A DNA stretch of 64,000 nt from an uncultured Allomuricauda sp. (GTDB taxonomy: Bacteria > Bacteroidota > Bacteroidia > Flavobacteriales > Flavobacteriaceae), in assembly GCF_947501165.1 (NCBI RefSeq), contig NZ_CANMUU010000001.1, positions 806,001 to 870,000 on the forward strand, written 5' to 3'. Each line of letters starts with the position of its first letter. Position 1 is the first letter of the stretch. A program made the position numbers and the translations under genes. Shown here piece after piece: positions 18,681-28,333 of this stretch. The notes beneath the pieces were generated by a model that worked only from the letters and a program-made list of their open reading frames with translations, was not told where the DNA came from and searched no databases.

Positions 18681-20549
18681 TTACCTTCCTAAAAAAACCA
18701 ACAACACACTGATGTCAGCTGGGGAAACTCCGCTTATTCTAGAGGCTTGTGAAATACTTACTGGGCGTATTTGCTCTAGTTTTTCCCGCGCTTCGTATGA
18801 TAAGGATTTCAGTTTTGAATAATCGAAAGAATCTGGTATCCTGACATTTTCCAACCTATGCAACTTGTCCGCATTATTCTTTTCTTTTTCAATATATCCT
18901 GAATATTTTACTTGAATTTCAGCCTGCTCTAGGACTTCTCTGCCCAGTTGGTTTTCAGAAACAAAATCAGAAACGGATTCCAATTCAAGCATGTGGTCCA
19001 TGCTAACCTTTGGCCTTGAAAAAACTTTGAATAGCTTATCGGATTGACGAACCAGTGCAGAATCAACGCGCTCTAAAATTGGATTAATTTCCTCCGGGTC
19101 AAAGCTTGTCTTTTTAAAGAAGTGAATGAAGTCATCAGACTTTCTTTGCTTCTCTTCCATCAACTTGAGTCTTTCTTTTGAGGCCAAACCAAGTTCATAT
19201 CCTTTTGGCGTTAGCCTCAAATCTGCATTGTCTTGTCTCAACAAAGTTCGATACTCTGCCCTGGAGGTAAACATCCTGTAGGGTTCTTCAGTGCCTTTAG
19301 TAATCAGATCATCGATCAGCACACCTATATACGCCTCATCTCTTTTTAGTGTAAATGGCTCTTGTTCTCTTATTTTCAGATGCGCATTTATTCCTGCCAT
19401 CAGACCCTGAGAAGCAGCTTCCTCATACCCTGTTGTTCCATTAATTTGCCCTGCAAAATATAGGTTGTCAACGAGCTTGGTTTCAAGTGTGTGTTTTAAC
19501 TGTGTTGGTGGAAAATAATCATATTCAATAGCGTAGCCTGGACGGAAAAACTTTACATTCTCAAATCCCCTTACCGACTTCAGAGCTTTGTATTGAACAT
19601 CTTCAGGCAAGGAAGTGGAGAACCCATTTACATATACCTCTACTGTATTCCATCCTTCAGGTTCCACAAATATCTGATGCGCATTCTTATCCGCAAATCG
19701 ATGTATTTTATCTTCAATGGATGGGCAATATCTGGGTCCAATACTCTTAATTCTTCCATTAAACATTGGCGAACGATCAAAGCCTTCGCGCAGCAGATCA
19801 TGAACCAACTCACTTGTATGCGTCATATGACAATCCCTTTGTTCCTTTAAAACAATGGTGTCCAGATATGAAAACTTTTCGGGTCTACTATCGCCGGGTT
19901 GTGGAATCATCTTTTCATAATCCAAAGACCGGCCATCTACTCTAGGAGGTGTCCCCGTTTTCATTCTTCCTGTGTCGAATCCAAAATCAACAAGCTGCTC
20001 CGTAATTCCCGTGGCAGGCCTTTCTCCAGCCCTTCCTCCACCAAACTGTTTTTCCCCAATATGAATCAACCCATTTAGAAAGGTTCCATTGGTCAACACT
20101 ACAGCCTTAGACCTAATATCAATACCAAGCGATGTCCGAACACCTACAATCGTGTTCCCCTCAACCAAAAGTCCTGAGACCATTTCTTGGTAAAAATCAG
20201 CATTGGGAGTTCCTTCCAAAATCAATCGCCATTCTTCTGCAAAACGCATTCTGTCATTCTGCGCTCTCGGACTCCACATAGCTGGACCTTTGGATTTATT
20301 GAGCATCTTAAACTGTATGGCAGATTTGTCGGTAACAATTCCACTATATCCACCTAACGCGTCTATTTCCCGAACAATTTGTCCCTTCGCAATTCCCCCC
20401 ATTGCAGGATTGCATGACATTTGTCCAATGGTCTGAAGGTTCATAGTGACCAGCAATGTCTTTGATCCCATATTCGCAGCTGCAGCAGTAGCCTCGGCTC
20501 CTGCATGGCCGCCTCCAACCACAATTACATCATATTCCTTTTCAAACAT
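18681..20549 (-). CDS. mnmG: tRNA 5-carboxymethylaminomethyluridine synthesis enzyme MnmG (GidA)
   Basis: A 622-residue FAD protein of normal length. The dinucleotide-binding motif VVGGGHAGAEAT is at residues about 11-22, followed by SCNPAMGGIAKG, the GRAGERPATG segment and GYEEAASQGLMAG, all hallmarks of MnmG. With MnmE it modifies the wobble uridine (U34) of several tRNAs in the cytosol. It is the last gene of a group DUF4175-ybeY-mnmG, 2 nt after ybeY. It is bracketed by two parS-type sites; in many bacteria gidA is close to the origin and parAB. Confidence 0.98.
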   Translation of the reverse strand: MFEKEYDVIVVGGGHAGAEATAAAANMGSKTLLVTMNLQTIGQMSCNPAMGGIAKGQIVREIDALGGYSGIVTDKSAIQFKMLNKSKGPAMWSPRAQNDRMRFAEEWRLILEGTPNADFYQEMVSGLLVEGNTIVGVRTSLGIDIRSKAVVLTNGTFLNGLIHIGEKQFGGGRAGERPATGITEQLVDFGFDTGRMKTGTPPRVDGRSLDYEKMIPQPGDSRPEKFSYLDTIVLKEQRDCHMTHTSELVHDLLREGFDRSPMFNGRIKSIGPRYCPSIEDKIHRFADKNAHQIFVEPEGWNTVEVYVNGFSTSLPEDVQYKALKSVRGFENVKFFRPGYAIEYDYFPPTQLKHTLETKLVDNLYFAGQINGTTGYEEAASQGLMAGINAHLKIREQEPFTLKRDEAYIGVLIDDLITKGTEEPYRMFTSRAEYRTLLRQDNADLRLTPKGYELGLASKERLKLMEEKQRKSDDFIHFFKKTSFDPEEINPILERVDSALVRQSDKLFKVFSRPKVSMDHMLELESVSDFVSENQLGREVLEQAEIQVKYSGYIEKEKNNADKLHRLENVRIPDSFDYSKLKSLSYEAREKLEQIRPVSISQASRISGVSPADISVLLVFLGR

Positions 20550-20551
20550 AA

Positions 20552-20971
20552 CTATTGTTCCACGTGGAACATTTTTATTTTTTCCTCTTCCTTTGCCCTC
20601 ATTAAAACAATCTCTTCCTCAGACTTATCCCCATAACCTGCCAAATGCAGTATCCCATGACTCATGACTCGTAAAAGCTCCTCCTGTTCATCTACCTGAA
20701 AAGTTTTTGAGTTCTCTCTTACCCGGTCCGTAGAAATGAAGATATCTCCTGAAATAACGTTCCCTTCCGTGTAATCAAAGGTGATAATATCGGTATACGT
20801 ATCATGACCCAAATACTGTTGATTGATGGATAATAGTCTATCATCATCACAAAAAATATAGTCCAGCTTACCTACCACCAAACTCTCTTCCGTTATTATT
20901 CTATTAATCCAATCGGAAAACTTTGGAATGTCGTTTAGAATAAAATCTGATTCAAAATGAAAATCAATCAT
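20552..20971 (-). CDS. ybeY: Endoribonuclease YbeY (rRNA maturation)
   Basis: A 139-residue metal-dependent RNase involved in 16S rRNA 3'-end maturation and 70S quality control. The signature HGILHLAGYGD corresponds to HGxLHLxGYDH, but the third zinc-ligand His is Asp, a change that I recall as usual for Bacteroidota YbeY. YLGHDTYTDIITFDY is the other conserved block. Its last codons (MFHVEQ) are encoded by the parS palindrome at 20556-20571. It overlaps the end of the DUF4175 gene by 8 nt and ends 2 nt before mnmG. Confidence 0.95.
   Translation of the reverse strand: MIDFHFESDFILNDIPKFSDWINRIITEESLVVGKLDYIFCDDDRLLSINQQYLGHDTYTDIITFDYTEGNVISGDIFISTDRVRENSKTFQVDEQEELLRVMSHGILHLAGYGDKSEEEIVLMRAKEEEKIKMFHVEQ
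20556..20571. other. Perfect parS-type palindrome (site 2)
   Basis: A second perfect TGTTCCACGTGGAACA, 1897 bp from site 1. It lies inside the last codons of ybeY (encoding FHVEQ on the minus strand), 6 nt before the ybeY stop and 7 nt upstream of mnmG. The coding location shows that the centromere-type sequence is kept within a gene. Confidence 0.85.
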
Positions 20972-23900
20972 TCTTGAAATACTCCTTCACTTTTTTGTCA
21001 TATTGACGGCGCAAAGGTAGTGTTTGCCTGTTTAATATCTCAACATCACTGCGGTTATCTATCAGCTGTTCAGGCTTTGTAGTAATTGGGTTTTTGTATT
21101 TTTCAAGATTGGTTTCACCTTCCCTTTCCTCTCTTTGACCTTGTTTTAAAGCTGCATTTTCCAACTTCAACAACTGATGTTGTATTGAGTTTGCCTTATT
21201 CTTGGTCCTTTGTGTTATACCATTTTCAATTAAATCATTTTCAAAATCCTCCATTTGACGAATCAATTTCTTAGCCAAATCTCTATCCGATTCCCTGATC
21301 AAATCATTTAACTGTTTTTCCAATTGTTGTCTCAAAAACTGCTGCTCCTTATATATTTCGTATACCTCATTAAACCCAAGTTCTTCTTCATCCCCAGTTG
21401 AAGCTCCTCCAGATTCCTGCCCTGACAAACCCTTTTCTTTTCCTTCTTTTCCTTCTTTTCCTTCGTTTTCTTTTCCATCTTTACCGTCCTTACCTGAACC
21501 TTGAGCATCCTTTTGTGATTCTCCCTCACCAGAACTTTCTTTTTTACCCTGTTGTCCTGAACCATCAAGCTTTTCCTGTAAGCCCTCCTGCCCTTTAATG
21601 ATGTCCGGCAGCTGAAAATCCTGTCCGCCTTGACCTTGGCCTTGGCCAGGCTGCATATTCTGCTGCATATTATCCAGTATATTCGCAAGAAAATCACCTA
21701 AGGAATTTGTTGCATTGATAACATACTGCTGATAAGACGCACCTTGAAAAACTTGATTCTCGGCTAGACTTTCCAAAGATTTATCAATATTATAATACAC
21801 CTCTGTAATCTGTTCATTGACAAACTCGGACAACTCCGCTCTTCGCAGCGACAGTGAAAACAAACTATCATCCACATGCTCAAACAAATCTTTTAGCTCA
21901 TTTTGATCCCTAACCATTTTTCCATATTGCGAAACATCCACATCGGACTCCTCAACCCATTCAAAAAGCTGTTCTTGTTTAAAAGAAAATGTAACGAGAT
22001 TGTCTAAAATTTGTCGTAACATTTCGGCATCCTCAGTGTCTGAAGAACCGCCTCCAGCAGAAGCACTCTGCTGCAAAGATTGACTCAACTCTTGCATTTT
22101 CTGAGCCGCGGACTTTTGTTTTTGTTTTGCCTTTTTAGATTCTTGTGTTTGCTTTTCACCGTCTGAAGCCTCCTTGTCCTTTTGAAGCTCCTGCAGCGCC
22201 TCTTTTTGATCCTGCTTAATGGATTCTTGGCTTCTTTCTTTTACATCAATCTGCAAAGGTTTCTTTAAACCTTCATTGTCCTTTTTAAGCTCACTTAGCT
22301 CTTTTGCCAACTCTTCAAACGATTTGTTCAGTTTTTCCTGAGTGTCGACATTTTCCTCATTGCTTAATTTTTTGTCCTCCGCTTTCTTTTCCGCTAGTTC
22401 ATCTTGTTCCTTTGAAAGTTTATCCAATTCCTTAGCAAGTTGAGAGACCTTCTCAGTAACATAATACCGTTTTGTAAGCTCAAGAATCTGCTCCAAATTT
22501 CTGGCATTGGAACTTTGCTTCTTAGATAATTCATCCAATCTCTTTTTTAGCTCTTCCTTTTCTATTTTATCTGCAAGCTTGTCTAACTCCTCAAGCAACC
22601 TTTCGTTTTTCCTGGCTTCAAGTTCTTGTCGCTCCAATCTTTCCTGAAGCAATCGCTTTAACTCATCTCCCTTTTCATTTTTCTCCAAACTTTCATTCAG
22701 TTGCTTGCTAAACTTTTCCATTAGCTGTTCCTTTTGCTTTTGCTTTTGAATGAAATCTTTGATTCTGGTTTTCTCCTCAAAATTGAAGCTGTTTCCTTCC
22801 TTTTGCTTTTCGTTTATTTTAGACAAGGTTTCTTGTTGTTCCCTATACCCCTCTAAAGACTTATCAAACTTCTTTAAAAGATTATCCTGAAGTTCTAACT
22901 CTTTGTTTATCAATTCATTACCATCATAAACTCTCGTGCTAAATACTTTGCTCTTTGCTGATTTACCTCCTCTAATTCCATCATTATCAACTACTTCAAA
23001 ATATAACTTATAATCCTTGCCTTGTTGAATCTCTACGCCTGAAGGGAACGTGTAATAAAATTGATGCCCACTTCCACTCACTGACTCCAACAAAACCCTT
23101 TGTTTGTTCTGCTCATTATTCGCCTCATAATAAATCAAACTCAAACTTGAAAGTCCATAATCATCTGATAATTGACCCGTGTAAAAGGACTGATTAGGGT
23201 TTAACGAGTCCAAGACCTGACTTACTTCTATCTTTGGAGAAGCATCTCGAATCACATCAATCGCATAGTGTAATGATTCAAAGTCCGCTACTTCTTCATT
23301 CGAAGTGCTTATGGAATAGTCCAAGTTTTTATAAAGACGTTTAACCATCTTGAACTTTTCCTCGCTTAACCCGAAAACTTCAACTGTATCCAAGGAGGTC
23401 ATTTCTATCTTATCAACAGACGTTCCCTTAATCTCCCATTCAATTCGCGTTCCCTCCGGGACCACAGCGTTGCCACTTCCATTTACAATTTCCGCACCCT
23501 TATTCAAATAAGCGGGATAGTTTAATCTCATAGTAAAATCCACCAAGGTGGGCGTACTAATACTTTCAATATTATAAGTTCTAGAGTCCCATCCATTTGC
23601 AGAAACATAAAATTCCTTATCATTAAAAGGTGGTTGAACCGTATACAGAAACCTGTTTCCGTTTCTTCTCATCAACAAAGACTTGGTCCCAAACACAATT
23701 GAGGCATTTTCCGGCACCAAATCCCCATCTATGGCGAACTCGATTGTAAAAGGCTCATTGTCCAAAACTTTCAAGTTGGTATTGAGCAGTGTGAACGAAA
23801 AGGGAGCCGGTCTTTCGTAGGCTAAATCATAGTTTACCACTCTACTATGTGAATTCATTAACTGTCCAATATTGCCAGATATCCAAAACAGAATTAAAAC

Positions 23901-24383
23901 CAAAACGGGCGCAATTAAGTGTTTTGCATAACCAACGCTCTCCTTAAAATCTATAGCGTCTTGAAAGGGCAAAACAGCTAGGTTTTGTGACCTCTGTTCA
24001 ATACTGGCCTCTAACAGTTCGGACTTTGATGGGTTTTCCGCAAGTTCCAGAAGATTGAACAACTTGTCTTCGACCTTTGGAAAGTGGATTCCAATTAATC
24101 TAGAAGCCTCTTTATTTGATAGTCCTTTTTTGACTTTAAAAAGATAAAAGATTGGAATTATTATAAACCGATACAACAGGAAGAGCTCTACTACAAGGAA
24201 GATTACAAACAGCGTCAAGCGCCAACTTCCATCAAGCCAGAAAAGAAACTCTACTGAAGTAATGGCCAACCAAAACAAAAGCCCAAGGCCTCCAAAAAGT
24301 AGTGCGCCTTGAATTAATTGTTTGGTATAATATCTTTTTGTGAAGCCTTCCAACTTCGCCAAAACACCCTGATAACTATTCAA
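20964..24383 (-). CDS. DUF4175 family membrane and coiled-coil protein
   Basis: A 1139-residue protein. Hydrophobic helices lie at about residues 28-75 and 150-170, and the following part is Ig-like or beta-rich. Long Glu/Lys/Gln-rich coiled coils run from about residue 490 to 860. A Gly/Gln/Lys low-complexity section (MQPGQGQGQGGQD, then acidic KEGKEGKEK) is near residue 920-1000. The layout matches DUF4175, conserved in Bacteroidota and of unknown role. No ATG is seen near the N-terminus; TTG 24383 is the likely start. The 3' end overlaps ybeY by 8 nt. Structural or scaffolding function in the envelope is inference. Confidence 0.8.
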   Translation of the reverse strand: MNSYQGVLAKLEGFTKRYYTKQLIQGALLFGGLGLLFWLAITSVEFLFWLDGSWRLTLFVIFLVVELFLLYRFIIIPIFYLFKVKKGLSNKEASRLIGIHFPKVEDKLFNLLELAENPSKSELLEASIEQRSQNLAVLPFQDAIDFKESVGYAKHLIAPVLVLILFWISGNIGQLMNSHSRVVNYDLAYERPAPFSFTLLNTNLKVLDNEPFTIEFAIDGDLVPENASIVFGTKSLLMRRNGNRFLYTVQPPFNDKEFYVSANGWDSRTYNIESISTPTLVDFTMRLNYPAYLNKGAEIVNGSGNAVVPEGTRIEWEIKGTSVDKIEMTSLDTVEVFGLSEEKFKMVKRLYKNLDYSISTSNEEVADFESLHYAIDVIRDASPKIEVSQVLDSLNPNQSFYTGQLSDDYGLSSLSLIYYEANNEQNKQRVLLESVSGSGHQFYYTFPSGVEIQQGKDYKLYFEVVDNDGIRGGKSAKSKVFSTRVYDGNELINKELELQDNLLKKFDKSLEGYREQQETLSKINEKQKEGNSFNFEEKTRIKDFIQKQKQKEQLMEKFSKQLNESLEKNEKGDELKRLLQERLERQELEARKNERLLEELDKLADKIEKEELKKRLDELSKKQSSNARNLEQILELTKRYYVTEKVSQLAKELDKLSKEQDELAEKKAEDKKLSNEENVDTQEKLNKSFEELAKELSELKKDNEGLKKPLQIDVKERSQESIKQDQKEALQELQKDKEASDGEKQTQESKKAKQKQKSAAQKMQELSQSLQQSASAGGGSSDTEDAEMLRQILDNLVTFSFKQEQLFEWVEESDVDVSQYGKMVRDQNELKDLFEHVDDSLFSLSLRRAELSEFVNEQITEVYYNIDKSLESLAENQVFQGASYQQYVINATNSLGDFLANILDNMQQNMQPGQGQGQGGQDFQLPDIIKGQEGLQEKLDGSGQQGKKESSGEGESQKDAQGSGKDGKDGKENEGKEGKEGKEKGLSGQESGGASTGDEEELGFNEVYEIYKEQQFLRQQLEKQLNDLIRESDRDLAKKLIRQMEDFENDLIENGITQRTKNKANSIQHQLLKLENAALKQGQREEREGETNLEKYKNPITTKPEQLIDNRSDVEILNRQTLPLRRQYDKKVKEYFKND

Positions 24384-24457
24384 AATATTTTATATTTATT
24401 ACAAGATACCCGATACCCTGCAATTGTCTTAAAAAATTTTTGTTAAAAGGCCCTCCT

Positions 24458-25519
24458 ATGAAAGATTTGAAGTATTTAGCCGCATTTACCATACCAGTTT
24501 CTGCTGTAATAAGCCTTTATTTTAAAGGATATTGGAGTTTTTTTACACCTTTTTACACCTTTGCAATCATCCCTTTATTGGAGATTCTTCTTCCCGTCGA
24601 TTCCTCTAATCTTTCTCCAGAAGAAAGGGAACAGAAGAAAAAAAGCCGCCTTTTTGATTGGTTGCTTTATCTAAACGTTCCAGTAGTTTATTTCTTTTTA
24701 ATCTACACTCTTTTTGATATCACCACTACAACTTATCAAGCTTATGAGATTATTGGATTGGTCTTTTCCATAGGAATAGTTTTTGGTGTTAATGGCATAA
24801 ATGTGGGTCATGAGCTGGGGCATAGACAAAACACTCCTGAAAGGTTTCTAGGCAAATTGCTCCTGTTGCCGTCCTTCTATATGCATTTCTATATTGAACA
24901 CAACTTCGGTCATCATGCCAAGGCAGCAACTAAAGAAGACCCTGCTACGGCCTCCTACAATCAAAGTGTTTATTCTTTTTGGTTCACCTCAACCACTGGG
25001 CAATATATTAACGCATGGAAAATTCAAAACACCCTATTGCAAAAGCAGGGCGTGCATTTTCTAAGTATCAAAAATGATATGTTTTGGTACACGCTTATCC
25101 AGGTTTTGTTTTTAATAACAATCTATTTCCTATTCGGAAGTTTAGGGCTAATTTTTGCTATAGGTTCAGGAATTGTTGGTTTCTTATTGCTCGAGACCGT
25201 AAATTATATAGAACACTATGGTTTGATGCGAAAAAAAATGCCTTCTGGAAGATATGAGCGCGTAAGGGAATGTCATTCATGGAACAGTAACCATGTTATA
25301 GGAAGAATTGTTTTGTATGAGCTGACAAGGCATAGTGACCACCATTATAAATCATCAAAAAAGTATCAAATACTCGACTATCACGACATATCGCCTCAAA
25401 TGCCCTACGGTTATCCAACCTCAATGGTGCTTTCATTAGTTCCTCCGCTTTGGTTTTATGTCATGAACCCAAGGGTTCCCAAAGACATGAAACCCACAAA
25501 TTCGCTTTCTATCGCATAG
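24458..25519 (+). CDS. Alkane 1-monooxygenase (AlkB-type membrane diiron hydroxylase)
   Basis: I choose ATG 24458 (MKDLKYLAAFTIPVSA); a TTG at 24440 is less likely. About 353 residues with several membrane helices. The histidine boxes are GHELGHRQNT, the HNFGHH cluster, and HSDHHYKSSKKY, with an additional NYIEHYGL block, as in AlkB/XylM enzymes. These oxidise the terminal methyl of alkanes or aromatics with O2 and rubredoxin. Substrate range is not evident here. It is divergent from the DUF4175 gene (74-nt gap) and followed 33 nt later by gltX. Confidence 0.9.
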   Translation: MKDLKYLAAFTIPVSAVISLYFKGYWSFFTPFYTFAIIPLLEILLPVDSSNLSPEEREQKKKSRLFDWLLYLNVPVVYFFLIYTLFDITTTTYQAYEIIGLVFSIGIVFGVNGINVGHELGHRQNTPERFLGKLLLLPSFYMHFYIEHNFGHHAKAATKEDPATASYNQSVYSFWFTSTTGQYINAWKIQNTLLQKQGVHFLSIKNDMFWYTLIQVLFLITIYFLFGSLGLIFAIGSGIVGFLLLETVNYIEHYGLMRKKMPSGRYERVRECHSWNSNHVIGRIVLYELTRHSDHHYKSSKKYQILDYHDISPQMPYGYPTSMVLSLVPPLWFYVMNPRVPKDMKPTNSLSIA

Positions 25520-25528
25520 TGCTTTTCA

Positions 25529-25536
25529 TACCTTTG
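25529..25536 (+). promoter_or_regulatory. Bacteroidota -7 promoter element for gltX
   Basis: TACCTTTG matches TAnnTTTG exactly, 17 nt upstream of the gltX ATG. An AAGGT stretch just before the start could be a weak ribosome site. No -33 TTG is apparent. Confidence 0.55.
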
Positions 25537-25552
25537 AAAAAATTTTTAAGGT

Positions 25553-27055
25553 ATGTCAAAAGTTAGGGTTCGTTTTGCCCCCAGCCCAACAGGTCCTTTA
25601 CACATTGGAGGTGTTAGGACGGCATTGTTTAACTATCTCTATGCCAAAAAACACAATGGCGACTTCATCCTTAGGATAGAGGATACTGACCAAAACAGGT
25701 ATGTAGAAGGAGCTGAGGCCTATATAATCGAAGCATTGAACTGGTGCGGAATTCCTTTTGATGAAGGACCCGGAAAAGATGGAGGGTTTGGACCCTACCG
25801 CCAAAGTGAGCGAAAGCATCTTTACCAACAATATGCTCTTGAGCTCATAAAAAAAGGACATGCCTACTATGCCTTTGATACTCCTGAAACTCTAGATTAT
25901 CACCGTAAAGACCATGAGGCTAAGGGAAAAACTTTTATTTATAACTGGCACAACAGGGAAAAACTTTCCAATTCCCTTTCGCTCACCCAAGAAGAAGTCC
26001 AGAAAAAAGTAAATGGGGGTGAAGATTATGTAATTCGGTTTAAATCACCCAAGGACCAAGAACTTATTTTACGCGATAGTATTCGCGGAGAAATTACCAT
26101 CGACACCAATATTCTAGATGATAAGGTCTTGTTTAAAAGTGATGGCATGCCCACCTATCACCTCGCCAACATTGTGGATGACCATTTAATGGAGATTTCC
26201 CATGTGATTCGTGGCGAAGAATGGCTTCCTTCTTTGGCGCTTCATCAATTACTTTATGATGCATTTGGTTGGCAGGCACCACAGTTTGCCCATTTGCCTT
26301 TGATTATGAAGCCGGTGGGAAAAGGTAAATTAAGTAAGCGTGATGGAGAAAAGGGAGGATTCCCTGTCTTTCCCCTTCAATGGAATGATGCGCAGGGGTA
26401 TAGGGAAAGTGGATATTTCCCGGAAACCGTAATTAACTTCTTGGCGCTACTGGGTTGGAATCCGGGTACTGAAAAAGAACTGTTTTCTCTTGATGAACTC
26501 ATTGGATCCTTCAGTTTGGAACGCATCAACAAATCCGGTGCGCGCTTTGACCCAGAAAAGACAAAGTGGTTCAATCATCAATGTCTCCAGCAAAAGTCAA
26601 ATACTGAATTGGCTACACTTTTTATTGAGCTCGAGGGCCAGAACCATCCAGAACTTAACGATAAAAGCAAGGATTATACGGAAAAGGTAGTCTCGTTAAT
26701 CAAAGAGAGGGCCAATTTTGTTTCTGAATTATGGAGTTTAGGCGGTTATTTTTTTGTGCCACCCTCTCAATACAATGAAAAAGCAGTTAAAAAACAATTT
26801 AAGGACGATACCCCAGCTATATTACGAGAGGTTTCAGGATTAATTGAAGCGGTACCAGATTTTACGTCTCAAAATATTGAAAGTGAAATCAAAGATTGGA
26901 TTGCACAAAAAGAGCTTTCCTTTGGAAAAGTTATGGGACCTTTACGTTTAAGTATTGTAGGAGATTTGAAAGGACCGCATCTCTTCGATATTATTGAAAT
27001 GATTGGAAAAGAGGAAACAATATATCGTATCGAGAAAGCAGTATCGTATATCTAA
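25553..27055 (+). CDS. gltX: Glutamyl-tRNA synthetase
   Basis: A 500-residue class I aminoacyl-tRNA synthetase. The HIGH-type motif is PTGPLHIGGVRTALFNY (residues about 11-27) and the KMSKS-type motif is KLSKRDGEKGG near residue 260. It charges tRNA-Glu with glutamate in the cytosol. A separate glutaminyl-tRNA synthetase gene is present at 28.3 kb, so the Gln-tRNA amidotransferase route is not essential. Length is typical for Bacteroidota. Confidence 0.98.
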   Translation: MSKVRVRFAPSPTGPLHIGGVRTALFNYLYAKKHNGDFILRIEDTDQNRYVEGAEAYIIEALNWCGIPFDEGPGKDGGFGPYRQSERKHLYQQYALELIKKGHAYYAFDTPETLDYHRKDHEAKGKTFIYNWHNREKLSNSLSLTQEEVQKKVNGGEDYVIRFKSPKDQELILRDSIRGEITIDTNILDDKVLFKSDGMPTYHLANIVDDHLMEISHVIRGEEWLPSLALHQLLYDAFGWQAPQFAHLPLIMKPVGKGKLSKRDGEKGGFPVFPLQWNDAQGYRESGYFPETVINFLALLGWNPGTEKELFSLDELIGSFSLERINKSGARFDPEKTKWFNHQCLQQKSNTELATLFIELEGQNHPELNDKSKDYTEKVVSLIKERANFVSELWSLGGYFFVPPSQYNEKAVKKQFKDDTPAILREVSGLIEAVPDFTSQNIESEIKDWIAQKELSFGKVMGPLRLSIVGDLKGPHLFDIIEMIGKEETIYRIEKAVSYI

Positions 27056-27200
27056 GCCACCATCAACCTGATTTCTGCTTTTTGAAACTCTCTATCGTTA
27101 ACAGGTTAACCCCCTTACTCTGTAACAATTTTGTCAATTTCACTACCAATCAAGTACCGAGTTTTGTAACTTCCTGAAATCAACATTAAATAGTATATAT

Positions 27201-28136
27201 ATGGGCAATTTCCTTTTAATACCAATCATTTTTTTTGGATTAATAATCCTATTTGCTTCCTTCTTTGTGGTAAAGCAGCAAACTGCTGTTATCATTGAGC
27301 GCTTTGGAAGATTCCAAAGCATCCGAAATTCCGGATTGCAAATGAAAATCCCTTTGGTAGACCGAATTTCCGGTAGATTAAGTTTAAAAATTCAACAGCT
27401 GGACGTCATTGTAGAAACCAAAACATTGGATGATGTTTTTGTAAAACTTAAGGTTTCCGTTCAATATGTTGTAATTCGTGACAAAGTATATGATGCGTTT
27501 TATAAACTGGAATATCCCCATGACCAAATCACTTCATTTGTATTTGATGTAGTACGTGCCGAGGTTCCCAAAATGAAATTGGATGACGTCTTTGTTAAAA
27601 AGGATGATATTGCCATTGCAGTAAAACGTGAACTTCAAGAATATATGTCTGAATATGGATATGACATCATTAAAACTCTAGTAACTGACATTGATCCAGA
27701 TGCTCAAGTTAAGGAAGCGATGAACCGAATCAATGCTTCTGAACGTGAAAAGATTGCGGCACAGTTTGAGGGAGATGCCGCAAGAATCCTAATCGTGGAA
27801 AAAGCAAAAGCTGAGGCCGAAAGCAAAAGATTACAAGGTCAGGGTATTGCAGATCAGCGTAGGGAAATCGCCAGGGGGCTAGAAGAGTCTGTTGAAGTTT
27901 TGAACAAAGTTGGCATCAATTCGCAAGAAGCCTCTGCGCTAATTGTAGTAACCCAACATTATGATACATTGCAAGCTATTGGCGAAGAAACCAATTCCAA
28001 CTTAATACTATTACCAAACTCTCCACAAGCAGGAAGTGATATGCTCAACAATATGGTCGCCTCATTTACGGCAAGCAATCAAATTGGAGAAGCTATGAAA
28101 AAACAGAACAATAAGAATAAAAATGAGGACAACTAA
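27201..28136 (+). CDS. SPFH/Band 7 (stomatin-like, QmcA-type) membrane protein
   Basis: A 311-residue protein with an N-terminal membrane anchor (residues 1-24) followed by the Band 7 domain (VKQQTAVIIERFGRFQSIRNSG; continuing to about residue 200) and an Ala/Glu-rich coiled coil (EKAKAEAESKRLQGQGIADQRRE). The layout fits stomatin/paraslipin/QmcA proteins, which form microdomains in the inner membrane, often with a NfeD partner or FtsH. A NfeD gene is not nearby. Specific function is unknown. Confidence 0.92.
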   Translation: MGNFLLIPIIFFGLIILFASFFVVKQQTAVIIERFGRFQSIRNSGLQMKIPLVDRISGRLSLKIQQLDVIVETKTLDDVFVKLKVSVQYVVIRDKVYDAFYKLEYPHDQITSFVFDVVRAEVPKMKLDDVFVKKDDIAIAVKRELQEYMSEYGYDIIKTLVTDIDPDAQVKEAMNRINASEREKIAAQFEGDAARILIVEKAKAEAESKRLQGQGIADQRREIARGLEESVEVLNKVGINSQEASALIVVTQHYDTLQAIGEETNSNLILLPNSPQAGSDMLNNMVASFTASNQIGEAMKKQNNKNKNEDN

Positions 28137-28160
28137 GTTCAATGGAATGAAATAGCACAT

Positions 28161-28186
28161 AAAAACCCTGCAATGCAGGGTTTTTT
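28161..28186. terminator. Bidirectional intrinsic terminator
   Basis: AAAAACCCTGC (28161-28171), AAT loop and GCAGGGTTTTT (28175-28185) form a perfect 11-bp hairpin flanked by A and T runs. It can end the SPFH transcript (stop 28136) and the converging glnS transcript (stop 28334). Confidence 0.9.
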
Positions 28187-28333
28187 CATTTTAAAGCTCT
28201 CTGATCAAGGATCAACACCGATAATATACCTACTGTTTTAAAAACAACAAAAGCCAGTAAAAACAGCTCAAAACAGCTTGCCTTGAATAATGATTCTCTA
28301 TCAAAATTAGTTTTTATATAGGATTTTCCTATT

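Noticed and set aside
21332-21697. 121-codon Lys-rich frame inside the DUF4175 gene
   Set aside because: It is another frame of the same low-complexity DNA on the same strand; the long DUF4175 frame explains the sequence.
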